This document shows, piece by piece, positions 1 to 7,104 of a DNA stretch of 36,077 nt (positions are counted from its first letter, which is position 1; every line of letters begins with the position of its first letter). The DNA is taken from NCBI GenBank assembly GCA_964587655.1, contig CAZPMT010000043.1:1-36077 (forward strand). The letters run 5' to 3'. The translations under genes and the position numbers were made by a program. Origin of the DNA: CAZPMT01 sp964587655 (GTDB lineage: Bacteria; Hydrogenedentota; Hydrogenedentia; Hydrogenedentales; SLHB01). The notes beneath the pieces were generated by a model. That model was not told the origin of the DNA, did no database searches, and saw only the letters and a program-made list of their open reading frames with translations.

Positions 1-64
1 GTCGGACGTTGGTCCTAAAGTTCTCGCCAATTCCGCGGCCATGCGAAGGGTGTTGGGATAGCTT

Positions 65-161
65 CTAGATTTCCCGGTGATCAATAATCGCGATCCCTTC
101 TTCCGTAAGCTCGTGAGACTCGCAAACGAGGTGGTCAATTTCCTCGTCCGTCGCGGCGATT
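65..161 (-). pseudogene. 3'-end remnant of type IIG (Eco57I-like) restriction-modification gene, copy 1
   Basis: Read on the minus strand, these bases encode IAATDEEIDHLVCES followed by a short acidic tail and a TAG stop. The segment matches the Eco57I-family C-terminal signature (ATDxEIDxLVYELYxLTxEEI), with several substitutions compared with the copies at 320-520 and 2171-2313. Only about 31 codons remain, and homology stops abruptly near 161 where the palindrome-containing segment begins. It is a non-functional fragment. Confidence 0.6.
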
Positions 162-212
162 CCGTGCAGGCAGGAATCCAGGTCGGTTCCGCGCGCACAG
201 CGACTTCCCCAT

Positions 213-242
213 CCGTCATTCCCGCCTTCGCGGGAATGACGG
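213..242. repeat. Dispersed palindrome CCGTCATTCCCGC...GCGGGAATGACGG
   Basis: This is a 13-bp perfect stem around a short CTTC loop. The same motif forms the arms of the larger element at 32573-32667. Palindromes of this sequence are widespread in bacterial genomes and are often mistranslated as SFPRKRES-type peptides. Here it lies between the two direct-repeat copies. Confidence 0.85.
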
Positions 243-319
243 AGGCGGACGTTGTGTCGGGCGTTGGTCCTAAAGTTCTCGCCAATTCCGCGGCCATGCG
301 AAGGGTGTTGCGATAGCTT

Positions 320-520
320 CTAGATTTCCCGGCGATCGATAATCGCGATCTCTTCGTCAGTAAGTTCGTAAAGCTCGTAGACGAGGTGGTCGATTTCCTC
401 GTCCGTGGCGGCGGTTTGGCGTTCGAGAACGCCACGCTCGTTGTCCGCGCCGCTTGCAGCCGCTTGCGCAGGTCAAGCATTCGCTGCACAAGCAAGACCT
501 TCTTGTCGTGGCGGGCTTTC
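320..520 (-). pseudogene. 3'-end remnant of type IIG (Eco57I-like) restriction-modification gene, copy 2
   Basis: On the minus strand one frame gives HDKKVLLVQRMLDLRKRL. A second frame, shifted by one base, continues with ERGVLERQTAATDEEID and then VYELYELTDEEIAII before a TAG stop. Together these reproduce the last 65 or so residues of Eco57I-type type IIG restriction-modification proteins, where a heptad-like segment precedes the ELYxLTxEEI signature. The frameshift near 440 and the absence of any upstream methylase motif show it is a dead fragment. It shares long identical stretches with the 3' end of the pseudogene at 2171-2528, so the HEPN gene at 889-2130 is bracketed by direct copies of the same 3' end. 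Confidence 0.7.
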
Positions 521-539
521 CCAGGAATCAGCCCACATC

Positions 540-853
540 AGGTTATGAGTCACATGACCCCCGGCAAAGCCGGGGGCTTGCTGTTGCTAGCCCACCAAGG
601 GGGCTGGCTCCTGTACGTGCAGTCTTGACTGGATACTGCTGTATACGCACGTGTTTAGCCGGGCTTCAGCCGGCTCCTCTTTGCACCCGGCCTCGGCCGG
701 GGTGAACAGGGCCAACACAGCCCACCGCCAGCACGCTTCAGCGCGGCTTCTCGGTCACGCTTCAGCAGAGGTACCGACCCCGCTACGAGATCGTGTACTA
801 CTTCCGCAAAGGTCAAACCTTTCGAGTCCCCCGGCAGAGCCGGGGGTTTACCG
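540..853. mobile_element. Palindrome-bounded segment, possibly an IS200/IS605-like remnant
   Basis: Two near-identical palindromes sit at 558-576 (CCCCCGGCAAAGCCGGGGG) and 828-846 (CCCCCGGCAGAGCCGGGGG). Between them lie further GC-rich hairpins near 658-705 and duplicated GCTGAAGCGTG words on the minus strand. Such palindromes are typical of IS200/IS605 ends and of non-autonomous palindrome-associated elements. No TnpA or TnpB can be read; a 70-codon minus-strand frame across it shows no clear homology. The assignment is an inference from the palindromes only. Confidence 0.35.
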
Positions 854-888
854 AAAGAATTATGCACAGTGGGTCCATCTCCGCCCCT

Positions 889-2130
889 TCAACCGACAAG
901 GAAGACCTTAGCTTTGCGGTACATTCCAATTCTCTTTTCCAGGGCGTCGAGATTCCAGGGACAATCAAGGAATTCGGCTGTCTCCGCCATACTTTGCCGC
1001 ACATTGACCGACCGAAGAAGAAACACCAAGAGTTCATCAATGTACGCCTTAAGTTGGTAAACGGGGATGTCCGAGTGGTGGGCCGAATCGTCTTCGTGAA
1101 CAGCCCTATTGCGAATATCGCGGAGATGTGTCAGTTCCTGCACAGCGTAGTCGTGTTCCTTCCAGAGAAAAGCGGCGCGCCGGATGGTGGTTTTGTAGGA
1201 GTCTGTCGCAGTATGCGTCAGGTACTCAAGCAAGCTCCAGAGGCGCAAGAATGTATGCTGCACTAACGGCTCATCCAATGCATTTGCGTAGCGGATGAAA
1301 GCTTGCGTAAGACCATCCATATCCTTGGCTCTCGAGATCTGTTTCATTGTCCAAGAGTCGGCCTTTTTCACATCAGGCCAGATACTCGAAATGTTGAGGC
1401 ATTCAATCGGGTTCCGATACTGAGAGTCGTACCAGATTGTGTCCGTGGCCAGCCTCCCATTGGGCAGGTGTAACCTGTGGATTGGGCCGAGAGCAAGTAC
1501 TCCAACCTGCTTGGGATTTCCAGACAATGACATGGAGAATCGACCTTTCGTTAACCAAAGGCTCCATATGCCTCGCAAGAGGGCAATAGCATTAAGCCCG
1601 TCAGTGGCCGCCTCCTCGGGAGATCGGCCCGTGCAGGCGGCCCTGATCACATAGTAATTGTTAGGTAGCTTCTGTGTTGGGAAAAGAATAGAAATGTGGC
1701 CGGACAAGCTGGATTGATCGAACGATTTGGGCAGAGAGAGCGAGAAAGTCATGGATCGATTGTCACGGCGAATAGTCCGGAACGGTAAGGGAGACTTAAG
1801 AGAAATGGTAGTAGCAAGTACGTAATCTTCCTTTGGACATTTGAGATATCTTCTCTCTGATTCTGAAATCGCCCGCTCCACGCTTTCTCGTGTCAATTGA
1901 CCTTTGCGCAAAGCGGCAATAAGCCCTTGAGAGACAATATGTGCGTGTAGAGAGGAAGGGATCTCTGGAGAAAGGACTATAGCTGAAGCCAGTACGGGTT
2001 TCAGGAATTCAATCTCAAAATCTGTGAAACTAACCTGTCCATTTTCATCAACATGCGTTGCTTTCTTGATTTTCGCGAAAACGGCTTCCGGGGAATAACC
2101 ATCCTTGCTATCCTTCCAGTTCGCGCACAT
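889..2130 (-). CDS. HEPN-domain protein (ApeA/Apea-like C-terminus), probable defence RNase
   Basis: This 413-residue protein has no signal peptide or membrane segment. The C-terminal third (about 275-372) reads as a helical HEPN domain: LRLWSLLEYL, then LRDIRNRAVHEDD, which contains the R-x4-H signature (R340, H345) of HEPN ribonucleases, then a final long helix. The N-terminal 270 residues look like a beta-rich sensor region of the kind found in ApeA-like proteins, but I do not recognise it. The start is the ATG at 2130, preceded by AAGGAGG at a slightly long spacing. It begins 40 bp after the stop of a ruined type IIG restriction gene on the same strand, so it was probably a partner or passenger of that system. 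Intact length and motif suggest it still functions. HEPN proteins usually cleave RNA during phage or plasmid conflict; that role is inferred. Confidence 0.65.
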   Translation of the reverse strand: MCANWKDSKDGYSPEAVFAKIKKATHVDENGQVSFTDFEIEFLKPVLASAIVLSPEIPSSLHAHIVSQGLIAALRKGQLTRESVERAISESERRYLKCPKEDYVLATTISLKSPLPFRTIRRDNRSMTFSLSLPKSFDQSSLSGHISILFPTQKLPNNYYVIRAACTGRSPEEAATDGLNAIALLRGIWSLWLTKGRFSMSLSGNPKQVGVLALGPIHRLHLPNGRLATDTIWYDSQYRNPIECLNISSIWPDVKKADSWTMKQISRAKDMDGLTQAFIRYANALDEPLVQHTFLRLWSLLEYLTHTATDSYKTTIRRAAFLWKEHDYAVQELTHLRDIRNRAVHEDDSAHHSDIPVYQLKAYIDELLVFLLRSVNVRQSMAETAEFLDCPWNLDALEKRIGMYRKAKVFLVG

Positions 2131-2170
2131 TTCTTCTCGTAGCCTCCTTGCGATATTTACTCTCCGCGTA

Positions 2171-2528
2171 TCATTTGCTCACTGGTTCTTCGACGATGGC
2201 AACTTCTTCGGCGGTAAGTTCGTAAAGCTCGTAGGCAAGGCGGTCGATTTCCTCGTCCGTAGCGGCGATTTGGCGTTCGAGGACGCCACGCTCGTGATCC
2301 GTCCGCGCCGCCGATCCTTATGCTGTCCTCGTGGACAACCTGTTTGAACTGCTCCGCAAAGCCCTGGCGGTTGTGGATATCCCAACCCATGGCCTCGAAC
2401 AGGGGATCGATGAATTCGTGACGGACCTGGGCCTCGTTGTATTCCGGCGATGTGTATGCGTCGCGGTGCGCGTCGAACCGTTCGACCAGGTCAAGTACCG
2501 TTTTCGACGCTTCCATGGTGTTCCCCAT
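2171..2528 (-). pseudogene. Type IIG (Eco57I-like) restriction-modification gene with large internal deletion
   Basis: The 5' part (ATG at 2528 or 2516) encodes a typical family N-terminus: VLDLVERFDAHRDAY, then YNEAQVRHEFIDPLFEAMGW and EDSIRIGGADG. At about 2313 this joins, out of frame, directly to the family C-terminus: ERGVLERQIAATDEEID, then LAYELYELTAEEVAIVE and a TGA at 2171. The roughly 900 residues that should carry the nuclease, the N6-adenine methylase (NPPY) and the target-recognition domain are missing. About 65 N-terminal codons are joined to about 43 C-terminal codons. It is therefore a deletion scar rather than a small gene. The HEPN gene follows 40 bp downstream. Confidence 0.75.
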
Positions 2529-2613
2529 CGTGACCGATCTTGCTGTCAGGCAAAAGCGCGCGCGCTTCGGCATGCTACTGCTATGCAGGAATATAGACCA
2601 GCCCATATAACGG

Positions 2614-2807
2614 TTCAACCTAAATTAGGCAGTTCATTGAGCGAAGGTCTTGCGAACGCAAGAGTTATCTCATGACAAGAATCACCCAAAGGGTGAAATT
2701 TTCAACTGCACGGCAGTTGGAAATAGGCGGTGTAACCAATTGTTATTCCTTTACTTATGCTCGCATAGCCAGCAATTTGGACAATTCAACTGCCGAATTT
2801 AGGTTCA
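2614..2807. mobile_element. MITE-like element with AACCTAAATT-type terminal inverted repeats
   Basis: The left end (2616-2635) and the reverse complement of the right end (2787-2806) share AACCTAAATT(A/C)GGCAGTT. The 190-bp span encodes nothing recognisable and includes an internal ACTGCACGGCAGT palindrome. The termini resemble those of the two elements at 24599-24770 and 33228-33398, although the interior differs. It ends 13 bp beyond the stop codon of the neighbouring minus-strand gene, so it probably inserted in the 3' flank. The transposase family is not identified. Confidence 0.6.
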
Positions 2808-2819
2808 AGGTTTGCCCAA

Positions 2820-5078
2820 TCAATGGGTCTTGGGTTCTGTGGGAAGGCCGTAGCGGAGGGGACGTTCTTTGCTGAACTTGTCAAGCGCGGGCGCGTGACT
2901 CGCGATTATGTCTGCCGCGGAGAGGTTGGCTTCGATCTGCTCGCGGAATTCCGGGCCGCCGGCGAGGGTGTCGAGACCCTTTGTCAGTTGAAGGCGGTCG
3001 GGGTGGCGTCTGCGGATGGCGATGATGAGGGCCGTCGCGAGTCGGAACGCGCGCACTTGCGCTGGGTCGTCGATCTTGATCCGGATGCCGTTGCAGGACT
3101 CGTCGCGGTAGTGTGGCGACGTGGCTTTTCCGGGGATGGATCTCGGCGTGTAACGCGCGGCTTCGAGCGAAATGCCGGCACGGTCCTCCGCCGTGATCTC
3201 CTTTACGATTGCCTCGGCGTCGAGCCACGGCGCGCCGATGATATGGAACGGCGTGTCGGTGCCGCGTCCTTCGTTCAGGTTCGTGCCTTCGAACAGGCAC
3301 ATGCCGGCGTACAACAGCGCGGTCTCCGGGGTCGGGATGTTGGGCGACGGCGGTTCCCACGGCAACTCGCATTGTGTGAAGAGAAGCTTGCGCGGCCACG
3401 CATCAAGTTCGCTGATGCTCAATGCGAGTTTCTTGTCTTTGAGAATGGTTTTCGCGAAGAACAGCGCGAGTTCGCCCATGGTCATGCCGTGTCGCACGGG
3501 GATCGGCGCGCAACACGTGACGGAACCCGTTTGCGTGGCGATAGGACCTTCGAGAATCTCGCCGCCGACGGGATTAGGGCGATCGAGGATCAGCACGGGC
3601 TTGTTCGCCTCGACGCATGCAACGAGGCAATCGCGCATGGTGGCCATGTAGGTGTAATACCGCGAGCCGATGTCTGGCAGGTCGACGACAAACAAATCGA
3701 TCGTGGACAGCTCTTTGTTCGACGGTTTCTTCTGCTCTCCGTACAGGCTGATGATAGGGACCGCACAGTTTGTCAAACCAGGACAAACTGTGGCCTTCTC
3801 CGATTTCACGGTCTCGCCCGCTTCGGCCTTGGCATTGAAACCATGCTCGGGGCTGTAGATCATGCTGAGCTTGACCGCCGGGCTAAGCGCGAGCACGTCG
3901 AGGGTCGGCCGGCCGAGCTCGTCCACCGCCGCACGGTTCGTGAGCAATGCGATCTTCTTTCCGCGCACGGCATCGAAGCCTTCCCACAGCAACCGATCGA
4001 GCCCCGTGTGAACGTTCGATTGGTCTGGAAAGAGGGCCCGCGCAACGCCCTCCGAAAACAGGCGGCGCAGCGCCGCCGTATCATGCGACTCGCGCGAGGG
4101 ATGACACGTGTTCGAGAGCAGCACGGCAAACACGCCACTCGCACGATCCATCCAGATATTTGTGCCCGTCCATCCCGTGTGGCCAAACGCAGTGCGCGCG
4201 GGCAGGAAACCCTCGGACCCGCACGACCACGGATCGAGTTTCCATCCGAGTCCCTGCCAAGGATAGAAGGGCAACTGGCCCAACCGCGTCACTTCCGAAA
4301 GCGTCTTCTCGGAAAGGAGCTTGCCCGAGAGCAGCCCTCTGCAAAATCGCGCCAGGTCCTCGGCCGTGGAGAAAAGTCCCGCATGCCCCGAGACGCCGCC
4401 GACGGCATACGCGTTCTCGTCGTGCACCTCGCCGACGATCACCTTCTTTCGCCACGCGCACTTCTCCGTGGCCGCGCATCGCGCGGCCCATTCCTTTGGC
4501 GGATTGAAAGCGGTGCACTTCATATCGAGCGGATCGAAGATCCGTTTCTTGCAGAAGGCGTCGAGCGAATCGCGCGCCGTCAACTCGACAACCTTGCCGA
4601 GGATCATAAACCCGACGTCGGAATATTTCCTGTGCGTTCCCGGGGGCGATTCGAGTTCGAGAGCGGCGTACCGCTGCAGCATCTCGTTAAGACTCGAGCA
4701 CTCCTTGTAGTAAGCCCTTCCGGCGACCAGTCCCGATGTATGGGTCAGACAATGGCGCGCCGTGAATTTGCCAAAGGCGGGAATCGGAAGATAGGTCGAC
4801 ACGGGCGCGTCGAGATCGATCAGCCCCTCCTCGTGAAGAAGTAGGACCGATGTCGTTGTTCCCACCACCTTCGTCAGCGAGGCGAGATCGTAGATCGTGT
4901 CCTTTTCGGCAGGGAAGGACTTCGGGACTAGTTGCCGCGCGCCGCATGCCTCGTGAAAGATGGAGTCATCACCCTTCCCAACATACGCAACGGCTCCCGG
5001 CGTCTGCGATTCGCTCACGGCACGCTGCAGCGCGGCCGTAAGTGAATCGTGCGTGGACGAGTTTCTTTCCTCTGACAT
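2820..5078 (-). CDS. Fusion of serine beta-lactamase-fold hydrolase and NamZ (DUF1343) exo-N-acetylmuramidase
   Basis: This is a 752-residue two-domain enzyme. Residues 1-350 are a class C beta-lactamase/penicillin-binding-protein fold with the nucleophile motif SLTK (S67, K70) after YDLA, and a YSD motif at 152. Residues 360-752 are DUF1343/NamZ: ALLTNRAAVD, YSPEHGF, LDRPNPVGG and EGTNLNEGRGTDTPF are all hallmark segments. NamZ releases terminal N-acetylmuramic acid from peptidoglycan fragments; the serine hydrolase partner probably acts on peptide or ester bonds of cell-wall material. The fusion is known in several phyla. I chose ATG 5078 because GAGGAAG lies upstream; an in-frame start at 5159 would add an unconvincing 27 residues. 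No signal peptide is visible, which suggests a cytoplasmic enzyme or a misplaced start. A palindrome (3764-3792) lies inside the NamZ part without breaking the frame. Confidence 0.88.
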   Translation of the reverse strand: MSEERNSSTHDSLTAALQRAVSESQTPGAVAYVGKGDDSIFHEACGARQLVPKSFPAEKDTIYDLASLTKVVGTTTSVLLLHEEGLIDLDAPVSTYLPIPAFGKFTARHCLTHTSGLVAGRAYYKECSSLNEMLQRYAALELESPPGTHRKYSDVGFMILGKVVELTARDSLDAFCKKRIFDPLDMKCTAFNPPKEWAARCAATEKCAWRKKVIVGEVHDENAYAVGGVSGHAGLFSTAEDLARFCRGLLSGKLLSEKTLSEVTRLGQLPFYPWQGLGWKLDPWSCGSEGFLPARTAFGHTGWTGTNIWMDRASGVFAVLLSNTCHPSRESHDTAALRRLFSEGVARALFPDQSNVHTGLDRLLWEGFDAVRGKKIALLTNRAAVDELGRPTLDVLALSPAVKLSMIYSPEHGFNAKAEAGETVKSEKATVCPGLTNCAVPIISLYGEQKKPSNKELSTIDLFVVDLPDIGSRYYTYMATMRDCLVACVEANKPVLILDRPNPVGGEILEGPIATQTGSVTCCAPIPVRHGMTMGELALFFAKTILKDKKLALSISELDAWPRKLLFTQCELPWEPPSPNIPTPETALLYAGMCLFEGTNLNEGRGTDTPFHIIGAPWLDAEAIVKEITAEDRAGISLEAARYTPRSIPGKATSPHYRDESCNGIRIKIDDPAQVRAFRLATALIIAIRRRHPDRLQLTKGLDTLAGGPEFREQIEANLSAADIIASHAPALDKFSKERPLRYGLPTEPKTH
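3764..3792. repeat. In-frame coding palindrome CACAGTTTGTC-N7-GACAAACTGTG
   Basis: This 11-bp perfect inverted repeat with a 7-base loop lies inside the NamZ domain, where it encodes TVCPGLTNC. The same stem with the same loop length recurs at 28873-28899 in an unrelated membrane-protein gene, in the same reading phase (TVCQMATNC). A shared insertion rather than homology of the proteins explains this. Confidence 0.8.
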
Positions 5079-5187
5079 CGAATCGGACGCTTCTTCCTCT
5101 ATGTGGTCAACAGCGCGGAAACGGCCGCTTAGTGCAGTATAACTTTCGGCGCCCCTCACAGGAAAGGAAAAACTCTACCCCTAACAG

Positions 5188-5216
5188 AGGAACGAACACT
5201 TAACCCCCTCGTTCCT
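5188..5216. repeat. Hairpin AGGAACGA...TCGTTCCT upstream of the beta-lactamase/NamZ gene
   Basis: This is an 8-bp perfect stem around a 13-base loop, about 110 bp upstream of the start at 5078. It could be a terminator-like structure for the small gene at 5380-5454 or an operator. There is no U-tract. The remaining sequence between 5217 and 5380 shows no other feature. Confidence 0.4.
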
Positions 5217-5379
5217 TGATGGAAGATACCCCCTAGTTGTCGGTATTTGTCGAAGGCCCGCGCCGTCCGCGCGGTCTACCGCCCACTTTTCCGAGCTCAG
5301 CCCGGTGCAGGCGTTGGACAACGCGCACTGACGCGGACCTTCGCCCAACAACGCTGTCTTTTAAGGCTACGCTGTCCTG

Positions 5380-5454
5380 CTATTTCTTCTTGGCAGGCTT
5401 CTTTGCGGCCTTCTTCGCGACCTTCTTCTTCGCGGCGGCTTTCTTTGCGGCCAT
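5380..5454 (-). CDS. 24-residue Lys/Ala-rich basic peptide
   Basis: A 25-codon frame encodes a peptide made only of Met, Ala, Lys, one Val and one Pro (MAAKKAAAKKKVAKK, then AAKKPAKKK), ending in TAG. The start is strongly marked: TAAGGAG lies 7-8 bases before the ATG, and an in-frame TAG upstream (about 24 bases before the start) shows it is not the tail of a longer protein. The composition matches the C-terminal tails of bacterial histone H1-like and HU-like proteins, so nucleic-acid binding is likely but not shown. It begins about 70 bases downstream of the structured RNA at 5525-5772, on the same strand. In IscB loci that position is occupied by the nuclease gene. Confidence 0.6.
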   Translation of the reverse strand: MAAKKAAAKKKVAKKAAKKPAKKK

Positions 5455-5524
5455 GCTATTTCTCCTTACTTTTTCGACCTAACCACACAACGTACACACC
5501 CGACGGACTTACTCCGCGGCGACG

Positions 5525-5772
5525 GGCCGCGACACGCCGGTTCCAGCCTTCCGCGCGCCTGGCGCGGGGCCGCTCGATCGGGCTTTCGCCCGGAAGGAGC
5601 CAACGCCACTGTGGGACCTCGGTTGCCCGCCGAAGTCCGCATGGGAAATCCTGCCCGCCTGATTTCCCAATGACCATCCGCCACCTCAACGGATGAGTCC
5701 TTCCCCCACGGGGCGCTCCCCTATCGAGCCGACGTGCCGCATGGAGTAGTCTGAACATCACACCATGTTCAG
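5525..5772 (-). ncRNA. Structured RNA candidate resembling HEARO / IscB omega RNA
   Basis: Read on the minus strand from 5772, the sequence forms consecutive perfect hairpins: CTGAACAT-ggtgtg-ATGTTCAG (5772-5751), CATCCG-N9-CGGATG, TGGGAAATC-N10-GATTTCCCA and GGACTTCGG-N7-CCGAGGTCC. The last three are enclosed by a long-range GCTCGAT/ATCGAGC pairing (5729-5723 with 5578-5572). Between the first hairpin and the enclosed part lies ACTACTCCATGCGGCACGTC, which to my recollection resembles the conserved 5' region of HEARO RNA, the guide-bearing omega RNA found upstream of IscB nucleases. No IscB is present; the next frame downstream is the 24-residue basic peptide. Long frames across the region have no protein-like character. 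The structure is seen directly; the family name is from memory and unverified. Confidence 0.5.
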
Positions 5773-5789
5773 AAAACCGCACCCAACTA

Positions 5790-6890
5790 CCCATGTGGCT
5801 CTGTCAAGCACTGCCGCACTGAACTACCGCCGTGAGCCCCACTCGCGATTTCCATGATCGATCCGGAGAAACTTTCCGGAAAGCATTTGCTTCCCATCCG
5901 CTGCCGTCGAAACTTCTTCGTCACCTGATCGGCATCGAGATCGCGAGCGGTCTTCGACGATGATTGAGATCGTTTTGCATCGCTCTTCGCTTCGCATCGA
6001 TCGCTTCGTTGATTAGCGATCAACCGCGCGAGGAATCGTCCCAAGAAACGCGATGCGCGCGCTCATCATCGCCTGACGCATATTCAACTTTGCTCTTACG
6101 AACGACTCTCCTTAGCAAAGATCGGGGAAAAAAGCAAGAGAAATTTTTCGGCGGGTTTTTCCCGTCGGCAAAAGGGAGATCGTCGCACGCGGTTTCCGTG
6201 TAACGTCTCGTTCGTTCCCGCGACCGATCTCGCGCGGCGCAGGAAGAAGAATCGTTTCCACGATCTCGAAACGAGCCCGTGTTTATTGGTCGAAATGAAC
6301 GTGTGCCTTCCCGTTGCGTCGCGGATAGGGAATCATGAGAATAACTTGCCGCGCGATTGCCGGCTTATCTTCTTTGGATCTTGCGCGGGCATCTCGGGCG
6401 GGTCGCGTAAAGATCGCGGCGCAACGTTTCTTGGTAGAGGTCGTGTCCGCGAGTGTCGTTCCGATACGTTTCGGATCTTGTTTTCGGCGCGCCGGCGACA
6501 CAAGAAGATGACGCGACCGCACGCGGAAGGCGGCGGATGATCGATAAACCGATTCGTCTATAATGAGATGTGAGATCCGCCGCATCACGACCGCGATCTC
6601 CGAGAAGAACATCCCGCATGATCGCATGCGACTCCCCGCGATCGCCCGAGAACGATGCGAGCATCCGTTAGACGCGGCGCGCAGCTTTCCACTCGAAGAA
6701 TCATTGCGTGAGAAGAAAACGTTCTTTCTCGAAACGCCTCTCGGGAACGTCACGTCGCTTCTCGCGGAGCATTTCAGCCTCAAGGAACGAGTAAGGCCCT
6801 CATGCGGGTATCCTCATATCCGGCTTCGATCGCACCGAGTCGCGCGCGACCTCCGAAACCACGACCCGGTCCCTGATCCCTACCGGTAGC
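5790..6890. other. Gene-poor 1.1 kb with dense GATC sites
   Basis: No frame here looks like a protein; the longest (166 codons, minus, 6283-6783) is Ser/Arg-rich and has no start signal or domain. I count about 21 GATC sites between 5856 and 6875, against roughly four expected by chance and about seven in the following coding kilobase. There is one hairpin around 6148-6168 (CGGCGGG/CCCGTCG) and a single GCGATCGC octamer. I see no rRNA or tRNA. It could be a decayed region, a long non-coding RNA or a methylation-rich control region. Confidence 0.5.
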
Positions 6891-7104
6891 CTCTGGCCTT
6901 AACCGTACCGATACGATTTCCGTCTTTAGACCTTGCTTTTTCTTGATACTTATGTTACTCTATCCGATAGAAGCGTATGGCCGGTTTATCCTTGAATGTG
7001 GCTGCATAAATAAGTGTTTGGCGCATATTAAGCAGTTCGCGTTCCGGTTAGTTGCTGAGCCTGATGTTGACGAAGCTGGATGCCGAACCCAGTGAAGGGC
7101 GCTT

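Larger units (their letters stand above)
1..416. repeat. Imperfect direct repeat of about 160 bp (1-160 and 256-416)
   Basis: The stretch 1-160 recurs at 256-416 with roughly 90% identity by eye. Both copies begin with the same 65 bases, run through a shared stop codon (read on the minus strand) and continue into the 3' end of a type IIG restriction gene. The copies are separated by a segment holding a GCGGGAATGACG palindrome. This looks like a duplication of the end of the restriction gene plus its downstream flank. No intact gene is visible in 1-540. Confidence 0.8.

Noticed and set aside
2157..2618. A 153-codon minus-strand frame as an intact small gene
   Set aside because: Only its first half is protein-like (the restriction-gene N-terminus). 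After about 2313 it reads the C-terminus of the same gene out of frame, so it is a deletion pseudogene.
2823..4844. A 673-codon plus-strand open frame
   Set aside because: It is antisense to the beta-lactamase/NamZ gene. The peptide is Arg/Glu/Val-rich without domains, as expected from the complement of a high-GC gene; the minus-strand gene has all family motifs.
5456..5794. Overlapping minus-strand frames of 112 and 72 codons
   Set aside because: They coincide exactly with the run of perfect hairpins. Composition is Arg/Gly/Trp-rich without protein character, so a structured RNA explains the region better.
6283..6783. A 166-codon minus-strand frame
   Set aside because: Ser/Arg-rich, no ribosome binding site, no domain; it lies in the GATC-dense region whose frames are open by composition only.
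6900..7104. A promoter for the HD-GYP gene (TTGCTT-N17-TACTCT near 6928-6957)
   Set aside because: Both hexamers are poor matches and several equally weak alternatives overlap, so no site is called.
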